NCBI GenBank assembly: GCA_020634035.1
Contig: JACKCM010000002.1
Coordinates: forward strand, 248,001 to 312,000
Reading direction: 5' to 3'
Origin: Candidatus Obscuribacterales bacterium
GTDB lineage: Bacteria > Cyanobacteriota > Vampirovibrionia > Obscuribacterales > Obscuribacteraceae
DNA: 64,000 bases
Shown here: positions 8,472 to 18,300 of the stretch, piece by piece
How positions within the stretch are numbered: the stretch's first letter is position 1
How the letters are laid out: every line of letters starts with the position of its first letter
Made by a program: the position numbers and the translations under genes
Notes under the pieces: generated by a model
What the model was told of the DNA's origin: nothing
What the model saw: the letters and a program-made list of their open reading frames with translations, nothing else
The model's database searches: none

Positions 8472-9557
8472 CTATCTTGTGCGAGACTGTACCGTCTGGT
8501 TTTTGACTTCGACATTGCCGTCGCTGTCGCTGGTTATGCTGCTGCCGTCGGTCTTTCTGACTTCTGTTTTGGTGATTCCGTGGTCGCCGGTGGTGGTGAT
8601 GCTCAGATCGCCTGTCTCACCGTTGATGTCGATATCGCCTACTATTGTCTCTTTCGGTTTACCATCGGCGTCTTTGAGTGTCCAAACATCTCTACCGGTG
8701 GCCTGGTCTTTTTCGCCTGATCTCTCCCAGAGTCCGGATTTATTCGAGATCTGGTCGACTTCGAACAGCCCGGTCTGGGGATTGCGAGTGTAGTGATAAG
8801 AGCTGGTTAGTTCACCTTTTTCATTGTAGAGAGAGGACAGATTACCGTTCTGGTTATACTCGGCTCTTGATCCGTTATAGCTCTTTTCGGTTCTGCTGCC
8901 GTCCACGTGGAAGGTCGTCTCGTTGCCCATGGCGTCTTTGATAGTGGCATCGCCGGTTTCGGCGTTGATCTCCAGTTTGTTGGAGCCATCACTACCAGGG
9001 GTATACACGTGACCTTTATCGTCGACAACTTTCTTGGCGACACCGTATTTATCGTTCTCTACCTTGAATTTGACGTACTTCTCTTGAACTCGATTACCTT
9101 CGGAGTCGAACTTAGGAGGCACGGTGTCTTTAACAGCAAATTGTTCTTTGGTGAATTCGCCGTCGGACTTCCAGGTTGTACGTGAATCGTCGGTGGTGTA
9201 GGTGAGCTCTCCGGTTTCGGAGTTGGTAACCTTAATATCGAACTGGCGCTTTTCGCCATTTGCATTAGTCCATTCGGTCGGATTTTCCGGATTCCGAGTC
9301 CAGGTTCCTTCGGTTGTCGTAACAGTGTCGATGCGAGAGCCATCTTCGCTCCAGCCGAGCTTGGTGTTGCGTCCGGCAGCATCGGTTACTTCGGTCAGGC
9401 GTTTGGCGCCATTGATCTCGGTGTGGGTTAGAACACCGCCGTCGTCGAAAACAGTTTTGGACTCGAGCTGCTTGTTCTCGTTCTCATATACTGTATCGGC
9501 GGCTCCTTTATCTTGCATGATCAGAGCGTTGGGCAGCATCGATGCTTCGGCGGACAT
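8472..9557 (-). CDS. Giant protein fragment: DG repeats
   Basis: A 361-codon frame with repeats such as GELTYTTDDSRTTWKSDG, NNDDG and DGSRTEKSYNGSRAEYNQNG. It ends after a 5-A run (plus-strand T at 8500-8504) with NQTVQSRTR. One more A would restore KPDGTVSHKIEVQYQ and continue through DDGTPKTDANGNKVAKVDEQ to about 8220. The start MSAEASM is internal: upstream sequence joins after a 1-base break near 9572, where the incoming frame meets a TAG. Confidence 0.6.
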   Translation of the reverse strand: MSAEASMLPNALIMQDKGAADTVYENENKQLESKTVFDDGGVLTHTEINGAKRLTEVTDAAGRNTKLGWSEDGSRIDTVTTTEGTWTRNPENPTEWTNANGEKRQFDIKVTNSETGELTYTTDDSRTTWKSDGEFTKEQFAVKDTVPPKFDSEGNRVQEKYVKFKVENDKYGVAKKVVDDKGHVYTPGSDGSNKLEINAETGDATIKDAMGNETTFHVDGSRTEKSYNGSRAEYNQNGNLSSLYNEKGELTSSYHYTRNPQTGLFEVDQISNKSGLWERSGEKDQATGRDVWTLKDADGKPKETIVGDIDINGETGDLSITTTGDHGITKTEVRKTDGSSITSDSDGNVEVKNQTVQSRTR

Positions 9558-9938
9558 TGCCGGCGGTGAGACTATTGCGGCTGTTCGACACCTTTGAGCT
9601 CTCTGAAGCTGGTAACCTTGCCGCTGGCGTCAGTCTGGGCGATGAAGTCTTTACCATCAACAGTATGAATCTTGGTTTCGTACTGCTGGGCTTCAGCGTC
9701 GTACTTTGTCTTTACCGTGTCTACACCCTGGATTTCCTGGGTTGTGCCGTCACCGGTGGCGAACTTAACGGTTATCCCTGTGTTGGTGCCGGCAGCTCTG
9801 TCTGCTTCACTTCCGTAGGTAATTGTTCTGTCTATTAATCTGCCGTTCGAATCGAGATTTTCTTTAGCCTGGAATTCGGTACTGGAGAAGATTCCGGTGC
9901 TGATTTTGCCATCGTAGCTATGGGAGATGCCGTCCGGT

Positions 9939-10904
9939 TTAACTTCGCTTTTTTACTTCTCTCTCTTGCGACTTAGTGTCGAAGGAAGGCATGTTGAACA
10001 GACTGCTCTCGACGGTCTCACCGACGGCATGCTCGCCGATGCCTGGTGCAGCTGCCGGATTGTAAACTCCATCTTTGACCTGGAAGTTGGTTGTGTATAC
10101 AGAGTTTCGTGCTTCATCGGTCTGGACTTCGATGCCTTTAACATCGGTCTCGATGCCGGGCATCACATAGGCGGTATCGACCTTCTTGGCGGTGCTCATG
10201 TCCAGAGTCAAGTTCTGGAAGCCTCGAACCGCCGCATCTCCCTCACCGGTGCCGAGGGTCGTTGCATCAAGCCTGCCGGCGTTGCCCAGGTTGGTGCTGT
10301 CCGTGTCGACTCTGACGCTGCGACTGTCTTCCTGCACCAGACCTTTCGATCCGCCGGCACTGCCCAGAGGAGCATCGTTAGCGGCTCTGGCGTTCGGGTC
10401 GTTCTTGAACTGATTTTCGACCACTTCGCCGTTGCGAGCATTGGTCGGGTCATTCTGGTAAGCGCTATCTCCGACGGCTTTAGCCTTGGCAGGGTCGTTC
10501 TGATAAACGCCGTCACTGACCGCTTTAGCCTTAGCAGGATCGTTCTGAAAAGCGTTGTCGCCAGTTTCGACTTTGGCTTTAGCCGGGTCGTTCTGGAAGG
10601 CGTTGTCGCCGGTTTCGACTTTAGCTTTAGCCGGGTCATTTTGGAATGCTGATTTGTCAGCGCCGTCTGTGCCGTCGACCTTGGTGCCGTCAGGATTAAC
10701 GAGCTGCAAGTCGGTCAGAACCTTTTTGTCTGACTCGGTTACGGCGGCATTGGTCTCGAAAGCAGCTTTTCTGTCGGCTGGTTTTTCTGTTTCGGCCAGG
10801 CCTTTTTGAGCCGCGCTCGTCTCGACCTGGGACTCGACGCGTTCAGGTTGGGCCTGTTTTTCAACAGGTTCTTTGATATCGCCAGCATTGTCGGGAGACG
10901 GCAT
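9939..10904 (-). CDS. N-terminal fragment of the giant protein with QNDPAKAK repeats
   Basis: This 321-codon frame is the true 5' end: MPSPDNAGDIKEPVEK, an acidic Lys/Glu/Ala-rich head without signal peptide or membrane segment. Several 16-residue repeats of the form [AV]-[FY]-QNDPAKAK-[VA]-x-x-GD-[NGS] follow, then a Gly/Asp/Val-rich region. The frame ends ...EREVKKRS at a run of six T on the plus strand (9949-9954). Removing one base gives SEVKPDGISHSYDGKI and about 125 more residues of DG repeats to about 9575. No Shine-Dalgarno sequence is evident before the ATG at 10904. Confidence 0.65.
   Translation of the reverse strand: MPSPDNAGDIKEPVEKQAQPERVESQVETSAAQKGLAETEKPADRKAAFETNAAVTESDKKVLTDLQLVNPDGTKVDGTDGADKSAFQNDPAKAKVETGDNAFQNDPAKAKVETGDNAFQNDPAKAKAVSDGVYQNDPAKAKAVGDSAYQNDPTNARNGEVVENQFKNDPNARAANDAPLGSAGGSKGLVQEDSRSVRVDTDSTNLGNAGRLDATTLGTGEGDAAVRGFQNLTLDMSTAKKVDTAYVMPGIETDVKGIEVQTDEARNSVYTTNFQVKDGVYNPAAAPGIGEHAVGETVESSLFNMPSFDTKSQEREVKKRS
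10380..10652 (-). repeat. 48-bp tandem repeat encoding QNDPAKAK 16-mers
   Basis: About six consecutive 48-bp units are visible in the minus-strand coding sequence. The first three are almost identical in DNA and protein (NDPAKAKVETGDNAFQ). The later ones diverge, to AVSDGVYQ, AVGDSAYQ, NGEVVENQ and finally NDPNARAAND. The near-identical copies suggest recent unit duplication. Confidence 0.8.
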
Positions 10905-11221
10905 TGCGTGAAAACAACCACTTTGATCTAGATCTAGTATCTATATGCACTGACTATATACATACCTAACGTTTCCTAGGACATTTCGGCTGTATGCAGG
11001 CGGTGCTGGGCTTTTCGCTGTCGGCTTTCGATTTTGTTAGTAAGGTTTTGAAATTGGTCGGCCTTCGGCATTTTGCCCAGGTTGCTCAGGGGGTCAGGTT
11101 TCTGCCCTCAAGCAACCGTTGTCAATATACATACATTAAAGGGATTTTACTGTTGTCTGGACAACAAAAACGCCCACTGGCTGGGCAGATTTAATATTAA
11201 TTATGCCGGCTTAATCTTTGT
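10905..11221. other. Intergenic region upstream of the giant gene
   Basis: No gene is supported here. The side next to 10904 is AT-rich, with overlapping tatata/tatagt elements at about 10945-10970 that could be a minus-strand promoter, and a GATCTAGATC palindrome near 10928-10937. A 16-bp palindrome TGTTGTCTGGACAACA lies at about 11151-11166; with only two central bases it looks like a protein-binding site rather than a hairpin terminator. Confidence 0.4.
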
Positions 11222-14059
11222 CTAGGGCCGGGATCGCAAGAATTTGCGTTTGTAGCTTTTCCAGTTGCCGACAATATCGTTTTTCGCCAGCTCTTCTGCA
11301 GCCCGGGCGGGCAAGTCGATTTTGACCGACTTGCGTTTCTCTGCCGAGTAATCGTCATGGCGATAGGTTTTCGAATCCCTGATCTCGTAGCTGATAAGCG
11401 TTTGCCAGCCTGCTTCTCCAGCTAATTGCAGAGCATAGGTGAGGGGATTTTCCTCCGTCTGGGGATGTCGAACCAACCTGGTCATCGAGTCGAGGTCTTC
11501 GAGCACTTCTAGCGGTCGACTGGCTTCGCCGGAAGCTGTATCGAGGACAGGCATCTCAACCGATGCTTCCTCTTCGCGGTCTGTTTTGACCGCTTCTCCG
11601 CCAATACGATTCTGGCTAGAAGCGAAATCACTGGATTCTTGCGCAGAATCTGTGTTGATAGATGGCTCTATTCTGGTTGGAGCTAGAGGTTTTTTCTGTC
11701 CGTGTCCGCAGGGACAGAGGGTGTCTACGGCGGACATCCGACCGCAGCCATCACAGAGATGTAGTTTCGGTTGATTCTCACCCATATTTAAGCGGGATGC
11801 CTGGGGATCGAAGGCCCGGGTCAACCCCAATTTTTCTCGGTAATCTTTTATCTCGTCCTGGCTGGGGATCTTTATAGAACTTCCCCTGGTCAGTCCGGCT
11901 TTGGGATTGCCTTTTGCGTCTGTCGCGGTAGATAGATTGTTTACTTCGGCCAGTAGTTTCCAGAGAGAAATGTCCCGTATAAGGGGGTGTTTCATAGCTA
12001 CGCTCTTTAGCGTGTCACCCAGTCTGACGACATATTTGCCACTTGAACCGGCGGCTTTGCCGGGACGAGGTCTGTCGAAGTCTCCTAGAACGGATTCGAT
12101 ATTCTTAATGCGATCCTCTGACTTCTTGATGGAATCGGCAAGAATTTGGTCGCTGACGTTGGCACCACCCTCACCACCGTCCGCACCAGACCAGTTGGTA
12201 CCGAATTTGGCGGCAAGTTCCTCTTCGGGGGTGGCATAGTTGTTGGTGTCGGCAGCAGTGGCAGATCCGGAAGATGATATGGTGCCGCCGCCGGTGGCTA
12301 TTTTGTTCTTGAATTCTCTTTGCTCGAACGGAGAGGGCAGCCAAATTACAAGACCTTTTCTCAGTTTTACGACGCTCTTTCCGCCTTCCTGCACAACCGG
12401 AATGATTTTTTTGTTGATATCGTATATAAGGGCTGACAGGCGAATGTTTCGGAGCTCTTTCTGCGCAATTGATTCAAGTGTGTCACCGTATTTGACTACG
12501 TATTTGGTGCGTTTCTTGTCGTCTTGTTTCTGCTTCTGCTCTTTCAATTCTTTCTCTCGAATCTCCTTCTCCTTTTGCTCCCTCAGTTTCTTCGCGTGGA
12601 GCATCAGCAGCATCATTCTGCGTTTACGCTCTGCTGCTTGTTCCAGCTCTAAATCTTTGTTCTCCAGTTCTCGCTTCGAGTCGTCTGATTTTTCTCCTGG
12701 CTTGGTGGACATCTCTCCGGGCCGCACGGAGCCAACCACTCTGCCGGTTGTGGGATCCAGCAATTTGCCAGTAAAGGGATCGTATGGAAGTCCGCTCACC
12801 GGGTCTATAGGCTTGCCAGAGAGGATTTCGGAGGGATTGAGACTGCTCTGTGGGATATCTGATCTGCCAGCAAGATTCATTTGCTCTGCCGCCTGGGCCA
12901 GACCGCCTGCTCTCGTAGCGCTCAATCCGGCATCCATGGCTGTTAGTGCTGCCTGGGTTCCGATTATGCCTGTGATATCACCTCGTACCACAAAGTTATC
13001 GCCTCTCATAGATTGCGGCAGTCTTGTCATAATGTCTGCAAGTACGGAATTGCGCAGATCCATCCTTAAGCTACTACCGCCGGCAACATCGCCTGCTTTT
13101 ATATTCAGCTGACCGGATTCTATGAGATTAGCAAGTTTGCCGCTGTTCTCCAGAAGCGTTTTGATCATCTGCTCCTGGGGTCCATTCAGACGAGCGACAA
13201 AGTCATTGCCGGTGGTACCAAGAGGATTTCTCAGAGAATTGGCGTCCGGGCTTCGATTGATCAGATCTTGCAAGCGCATGCCGGGGCTTATATCTGTCCC
13301 TTTCAACTGTAGACCGAGATCTCTGAGGTTCTGACCAAAAGCGGCAGCGGTTGGTTGATCCAGATTGAGCGGTCTGGTTTTGAGCGTGTTCAGCAATTGA
13401 GATAGATCGGTCGAGCGCTGCATTGTACCCTGGCCTTCGAGCATGCCGCGCAAGGAATTGAGTCGCAGTTGGTCTACCTGGGAGAGTCGCAGCTCTCCGG
13501 TTTTGCCGATACCGTGAGTAAGGTAATTCTCCAGGGCTTTTGAACTCTGAGGATCAAGCCCTTTTAAAACATCTTGCAGTTTCATATTTCCTGCTTGAAG
13601 ATCGCCGGGCTTCAGAGTCTGCAAACGATTGCCCAACTCCTGGAAGAATTTCGCGGTTCTCGGATCGTTAGCATCGAGACCCATCTGTTTTGAGAGATTT
13701 TCGAGATTGCCTTCTCTTCCCTGGAGAGATTGCAACATCTTTCTGGTTTCCGGATTCTGCATCAGCTCTCGAACGGCTTCCGGATTTGCAGAAAGTGCCT
13801 TCAAATCTGCAGGAGAAATATTGGCAGTTTCTGCGCCTTTACCCCTGGCGAGCCCCTTGAGCTGATCAAGATTCAGTCCATGTTCGGGACCGGGACCTTG
13901 CTGTCCAGGAGACCGTTCTGCCGGCATCTCTCCCTGACCTCTTGCATTGCGAGCTTCTACCATTCGGGCAAAACGCTCGACCTGGGCTGGCGTTCTCTCT
14001 CCATCTGCCTGCATGGCTCTCACTGCCCTTGATGCGTCACCGGGATTCTCGCGCATCAT
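11222..14059 (-). CDS. Large LysM protein, C-terminal part (two LysM, Cys-rich knuckle)
   Basis: This 945-codon frame holds a long Leu/Gln/Asn-rich helical region with repeated DL..L motifs, a Lys/Glu-rich helix (about 12520-12700), LysM 1 (YVVKYGDTLESIAQKELR; about 12330-12510) and LysM 2 (YVVRLGDTLKSVAMKH; about 11865-12045). A CDGC..CPC knuckle (about 11699-11764) and a C-terminal basic module ending NWKSYKRKFL follow. LysM usually binds peptidoglycan or chitin-like glycans. The reading frame is open upstream of the ATG at 14059 (GRPFDAREFRRAVESVDANP) to about 14300, where one missing base in C6/G4 separates it from the next fragment. It is thus the C-terminal three quarters of one gene of about 1278 codons. 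No signal peptide is seen. Confidence 0.75.
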   Translation of the reverse strand: MMRENPGDASRAVRAMQADGERTPAQVERFARMVEARNARGQGEMPAERSPGQQGPGPEHGLNLDQLKGLARGKGAETANISPADLKALSANPEAVRELMQNPETRKMLQSLQGREGNLENLSKQMGLDANDPRTAKFFQELGNRLQTLKPGDLQAGNMKLQDVLKGLDPQSSKALENYLTHGIGKTGELRLSQVDQLRLNSLRGMLEGQGTMQRSTDLSQLLNTLKTRPLNLDQPTAAAFGQNLRDLGLQLKGTDISPGMRLQDLINRSPDANSLRNPLGTTGNDFVARLNGPQEQMIKTLLENSGKLANLIESGQLNIKAGDVAGGSSLRMDLRNSVLADIMTRLPQSMRGDNFVVRGDITGIIGTQAALTAMDAGLSATRAGGLAQAAEQMNLAGRSDIPQSSLNPSEILSGKPIDPVSGLPYDPFTGKLLDPTTGRVVGSVRPGEMSTKPGEKSDDSKRELENKDLELEQAAERKRRMMLLMLHAKKLREQKEKEIREKELKEQKQKQDDKKRTKYVVKYGDTLESIAQKELRNIRLSALIYDINKKIIPVVQEGGKSVVKLRKGLVIWLPSPFEQREFKNKIATGGGTISSSGSATAADTNNYATPEEELAAKFGTNWSGADGGEGGANVSDQILADSIKKSEDRIKNIESVLGDFDRPRPGKAAGSSGKYVVRLGDTLKSVAMKHPLIRDISLWKLLAEVNNLSTATDAKGNPKAGLTRGSSIKIPSQDEIKDYREKLGLTRAFDPQASRLNMGENQPKLHLCDGCGRMSAVDTLCPCGHGQKKPLAPTRIEPSINTDSAQESSDFASSQNRIGGEAVKTDREEEASVEMPVLDTASGEASRPLEVLEDLDSMTRLVRHPQTEENPLTYALQLAGEAGWQTLISYEIRDSKTYRHDDYSAEKRKSVKIDLPARAAEELAKNDIVGNWKSYKRKFLRSRP

Positions 14060-14112
14060 ACGAGTCAGGTCAGCTCGGGCTTGCCTGTCTTGAGGATTGG
14101 CGTCGACCGATT

Positions 14113-15054
14113 CTACTGCTCGTCTGAATTCTCTGGCGTCGAAGGGACGTCCATCGCCTTCAGCCCTGGGTCGACCTTCGCGCTCTGCCTGCGGTCGCAG
14201 GGCGGCGGTATCTGCCGGTTCTCCCCTTCTTCCTCTGGGCAGATCTTCTGCTCCTGTAACGGGTCTGCCGTCAGGTCTACCTTCCGCTCCGTAAATCCCC
14301 GGGGGGCGACTTCGCCCGGCACTATACGTCCACCTTCGCGAGGGGGCTTTCCGCCTGTGTCTTCGACGGGGACATTGTTGGGACGATTGCGGGGGTTATC
14401 TCCCTGCGGTTGTTCTACCGGTCTGCTACCTGGTCGTCCTCCCTGAAATTGTTGCTCTACAGCCGCGCGGGTTTCTCTTGCTCTTGCCGTATACTCGCTG
14501 GATGAAATATCCACCGGCTCACCTGCTCTATGGACCTTAGCCGGGCCCACTTCGGCAGCGCTTCTGTTGATCGATTTGACGTCATACTGGGTTCTGAGCG
14601 CCTCGGTTCTCTGCCCGCTGTTTTCGCTGCGCAGGCTGGTTCTGCCGTCTTCGCCTCTTTCTACTCGAAAGCGCTCACCTGATTCGCTGGTGAACATTCG
14701 CGTATCTCTTCCGCTGGCGTCTTTTCCGGAGTGCTCAAAACCGCGGAGAGCGCCTTCGGGGGTCTGAAAGGTTGTCTGTTTCGTCTCAACGGAGCCGACA
14801 CCGCTGCTGGAGCGAATTGATTCTCGGAATTCTCGAAAGTCCGAGGATGAGCTTCTGCCGGAGTCAAAGGAGGTGAGACCGGCTTCTGCTCTGAATTTGT
14901 TGGTGACCGATTCGCTTACAGAGCCGGCGTCGTGGGGATCTCGAGCCTCTTTGAGCTGTCCGTCGGCCGAATTGAACTGCTCGCTCGGAGGTTTGATCTT
15001 CGCATTTGCGCTGGCGTTGGTATCCGAGAAGTCAAAGCCACCCTGATTGGCCAT
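14113..15054 (-). CDS. Large LysM protein, N-terminal part (frameshifted)
   Basis: The start is well supported: TTAGGAGGA lies about 10 bases before ATG at 15054, and MANQGGFDFSDTNASAN follows. The first 250 residues are Ser/Arg/Glu-rich and disordered-looking (SSDFREFRE, GSVETKQTTF), with no membrane segment. At a C6G4 run (plus strand 14297-14306) the frame goes off. Adding one C converts GEVAPRGFTERK to VAPPGIYGAEGRPDGRP, which continues without interruption into the LysM fragment. The annotated tail ...PSTPENSDEQ is therefore out of frame. Confidence 0.6.
   Translation of the reverse strand: MANQGGFDFSDTNASANAKIKPPSEQFNSADGQLKEARDPHDAGSVSESVTNKFRAEAGLTSFDSGRSSSSDFREFRESIRSSSGVGSVETKQTTFQTPEGALRGFEHSGKDASGRDTRMFTSESGERFRVERGEDGRTSLRSENSGQRTEALRTQYDVKSINRSAAEVGPAKVHRAGEPVDISSSEYTARARETRAAVEQQFQGGRPGSRPVEQPQGDNPRNRPNNVPVEDTGGKPPREGGRIVPGEVAPRGFTERKVDLTADPLQEQKICPEEEGENRQIPPPCDRRQSAKVDPGLKAMDVPSTPENSDEQ
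14297..14306 (-). other. Frameshift site in a C/G homopolymer
   Basis: The plus strand has CCCCGGGGGG (minus strand C6G4). Coding sense switches by -1 here, joining the two LysM-protein fragments. The continuing frame is stop-free and compositionally like the rest of the gene, so a single missing C, in the genome or in the assembly, explains the split. Confidence 0.75.
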
Positions 15055-15378
15055 AGATCTTCGATCCTCCTAAAGCTGCTCAATACAGCTTTCCCGGAAT
15101 GGAAAATATTCTCTCAACTCGATTTTTCGGTAGTAAGGTTTTGGAAAGAACTTTCTCGAATTCAGAGAAATAAGAATCTCTATATTAAAGGTGTTGATTG
15201 TCGGATGTCAACAGGGAGGGCGCCGGGCATATTTAATGTGGCAAGTCGCCTCGTTTTTGTCCGATTTTGGGGAGGCGCGTATAAAACTAAAACACAGGCC
15301 GACTGAACTCAGCGAGCCTGCCCGATCAACCCCCTCGAAATTCGAAGACTTACCAGCGAACAGCAAAGACTTATCAGA
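15055..15378. other. Divergent intergenic region between the two LysM genes
   Basis: This region contains a strong minus-strand Shine-Dalgarno (15064-15071) and one good minus-strand promoter candidate (listed separately). It also has a GTTGA...TCAAC inverted repeat at about 15192-15212. No convincing ribosome-binding site precedes the ATG at 15379. Confidence 0.4.
15182..15211 (-). promoter_or_regulatory. Sigma-70-like promoter for the 15054 LysM gene
   Basis: On the minus strand TTGACA (15206-15211), an 18-base spacer, then TAATAT (15182-15187). The predicted transcript would begin near 15175 and carry a leader of about 120 bases with a strong AGGAGG before the ATG at 15054. Confidence 0.5.
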
Positions 15379-18300
15379 ATGGATCGCCCCGTCACCAAGC
15401 AGAATCAGTTCGAATCGGACAAAGCGGATACAACCGCTACCTCTTTGAACAGTCTTGATGTGGATTCCAGTGCGTCTAAGACTTCTGATTCCCTCAATTC
15501 AATCCTGTCATCCAGTAAACCGGGCGACTCTAACCTAAATCTGGTGACGCTCAGCAAAGACGTGGTTAAAGCTGAGTCGGCAGTGGAAGCGAATCCTGAA
15601 TCTAAATCTAAACCGATACTTGAGTCTGTGCCCACTTTGATTGAGGCAGGCAAAACTGAATCTACTGTGGTGGTCGTTACCGGAAATACCTATGTCCCGG
15701 CAGAGCCGCTTCTATCTGAGACCGAAGAGAAAGCCAGCAAGCCATTTCTTCCGGTTGTTCGGGATGAGTCAGTGGTCGTGGTTGCCGGTGGCGGAGCCTT
15801 TGTTCCGGCAGAGACCGTAAGTAAGGCTGCTGTGGACGCCGGTGAGAAGGCCGAAGTCGGAGTATCGAAGGCGCCGGAGAGTAAAGTAGAGCTACCGCTC
15901 GCTTTGAGTTCTCTGGCAGACGGCAAGGCCAATGTGGTGGTGGATGGCTTGATTCTCACCGCTTCGGATAAGGCGCTGGAGCCTTATCAGCTGGCGATGA
16001 TCAATGAAAGAGTAGCCAGAGATGCGAACTTCGATCCTATGAAGATCGATTCGACTATTCATTTTAATGAGAATATTCGAGATCTCAGCAAGTATGTTGT
16101 CTCAGCACCGGTTATCGTCAATTCGCCCGGTTTGGCACCTGCAAAAGAGATAAGTGTCAGCGGTGAAGCTCCTGTGCCGGTAGTTGCAGCCGGAGCTGAA
16201 ACTGAAGCCAGACCGGAAACTAAAGCTGAAACGGCAGCAGTCTTGGATAGAGCTCTCCAGAATGTCACAAGAGAGAAGCCTGATATCGTAATCGGCGGCA
16301 TGAAGACCGAAGTGGTCAACAAAAGTCTCACCGAGGCCCAGCTTGCCCAGATAGGAGCGCGAGTCTCCCGGGATGGAAAGTTTGACCCTGCTTCCATAAC
16401 CACCACAGTTAATCTTGCCGCTCTGGTCAATTCCGACCTCCCTTCAGGAACCGCCGAGGCTCCCCGGGCGGTTGTCGTGGCCAGCAGCGGCAATGACCTG
16501 CCGCCGGTAGCGGTAGCAGCCGACTCGAAAGTGACTGAACCGGTTAAATCAGCTGCTCCGGTCGAGCTTCCCCCGGTGGTTAAAACTGATACCGCCTCCA
16601 ATTCGGACAGACCTTTAGCTTCAGTTCTCGCCAACCTGGGTCAGGTGGTGGAGACAACTCGCGAAGAAAGGTCTTTATTGATCTCTCGCTACGAAGGCGA
16701 AGACGCCAAACAGTTTGCCTCCATTGGAACAGATAAAGCCAAATCTATTATGCCTGTGGTTCGTGAAGGTGGAGTTCTGGTCAATTCTGACAGAGCCGAA
16801 ACGGTGAGAACATCGGGCGATACAGCCACTCCCGCTGCACCTGCCGGTAATCTGGTGGACTTCTTCACCAAAATCCGAGCTGCGGAGAATCCTGAAAATC
16901 TGGCGCATATAAAGGAACCGGATCGTATCCCCAGCCAGGTCGAAGTTCACTATAACCAGAGTCTGCCCTTCGTCACCCAGACTGAAAAGGTCCTCACCAA
17001 TCAGGATTTCATCGCATTCGATGCAGCCGGCAAGCAGTCGGTTCCTGTGGATACCGCCCAGTTCAAAGTCCGGTCAGATCTTGCCGACCTGGTTAGCCGG
17101 GAGCCGGTACTCGCCAAAGAGATGGCCCGGGCTTATTCTGTAACGCCGGCCGAGACCCTGACCATTGCGCCGCGCGAGAAAGTGATAGTTGCAGGTGATC
17201 TGGTATCGGTGCCGGTGAAGGAATCTGGAGCAGTCGAGTCCGGGTCCACTTTTATCGCCCAGATTCAAGCGCGGGAGTCCGAGGATAACCGCTCTCGCTT
17301 GCCTGCCGCCGACGCTGTCGACAGGCTGCCCCCGGTGATGCACGATAATGATCGGATGATCGTGGGCGACAGGCTTTTAACCGATCAAGATGTGTCCGCC
17401 CTCAAGTATGTCGCCGAGCGCACCGGCAAAGTTTCTACCACCAATGTTTTCGATCGCAGTCAGCTGGCAACGATTCTGGAAGCCGATCCCGTGTTAGCTA
17501 GAACAGTTGCCGAGTCCTATGTCTCGTCAAATCTGGTAGATATGGCCCCGCCTGTTACCCGGGTGGTAGTTAGAGATCAAAATCAGAATCAGGGTCTGCC
17601 CAGAGTGGCAGAGACCCTTCCTGTGGCCGAGGTCACTCCTGTCGGTGCCGGGGTCACTCCCGGTCGGTCGGAGTTGGCGGCAGAAGGCTTTCTTACACGA
17701 GTCCATGAAGAGCGCAATTTAAGTGCGGATATCAAGCCGATTATTCCGACTCGTGAAGAGTTGACCAAAGTCAATGTACTCAATGCTGCTAACTTCTTGA
17801 CTGAGCAAGAGGCTAAGGTATTCACCTCTCCTGAAGGTAAGCTGGTCGACACTTATAAGTTTCAGAATCGCAGCGATATGCAGACTGAAGTTGATCGCAA
17901 TGCTACTCTGGCAAACAGCCTGGCCAGGGCTTATAGAGAAGAGCCTTTTATTGCAGCTCTGCCGGTGAAGACGCGCACCGCCGAAACAGTCAGTATCGAC
18001 AGTGGTGTGGTATGCGATCCTACTCCGTTGCCATCGTCAGTGGTTCGAAACGATAGTACAGCAGTGGATTTTCTCGCCAGAGTAAGAGCCCAGGAGGGCA
18101 AAGCCGAAGTGGTTTCGGATAGACCCGCCAGTGGCGTGGCCGATACCCTGCCTGTGGTTATTAACCATGACGCACCACGAGTAGTGCAGTCCGACAGGCT
18201 TTTGACCGCTCAAGAGTTCAACGCCCTTGCCCGTACTGCTAGAGAGGCCGGTCTGGTCGACACCACCAATTTCTCTAGCCGAGCAGACCTTCAAAACGTT

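Larger units (their letters stand above)
1..10904 (-). pseudogene. Giant repeat-rich protein gene, fragmented by frameshifts, continuing beyond the left edge
   Basis: Reading from 10904 leftwards, successive open frames join end to end as one protein of at least 3600 codons once single-base corrections are made. I translated across each break. Coherent sequence resumes at about 9949-9954 (one extra T in a T6 run), 9568-9578, 8500-8504 (T5 run), 8213-8222, 7944-7953, 7278-7286, 2000-2010 and 985-990. In addition, an in-frame TAA lies at 5587-5589. Order of content: low-complexity N-terminus with 16-residue QNDPAKAK repeats, then about 2000 residues of DG-rich strands resembling YD/RHS repeats, a coiled coil, an SGD/leucine repeat, and a C-terminal octapeptide array. 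No signal peptide is visible. Function is unknown; a surface or matrix role is only a guess. The indels could be real decay, phase variation or assembly error. Confidence 0.75.

Noticed and set aside
11151..11166. Hairpin terminator TGTTGTC-TG-GACAACA
   Set aside because: A two-base loop cannot form; more like a binding-site palindrome.
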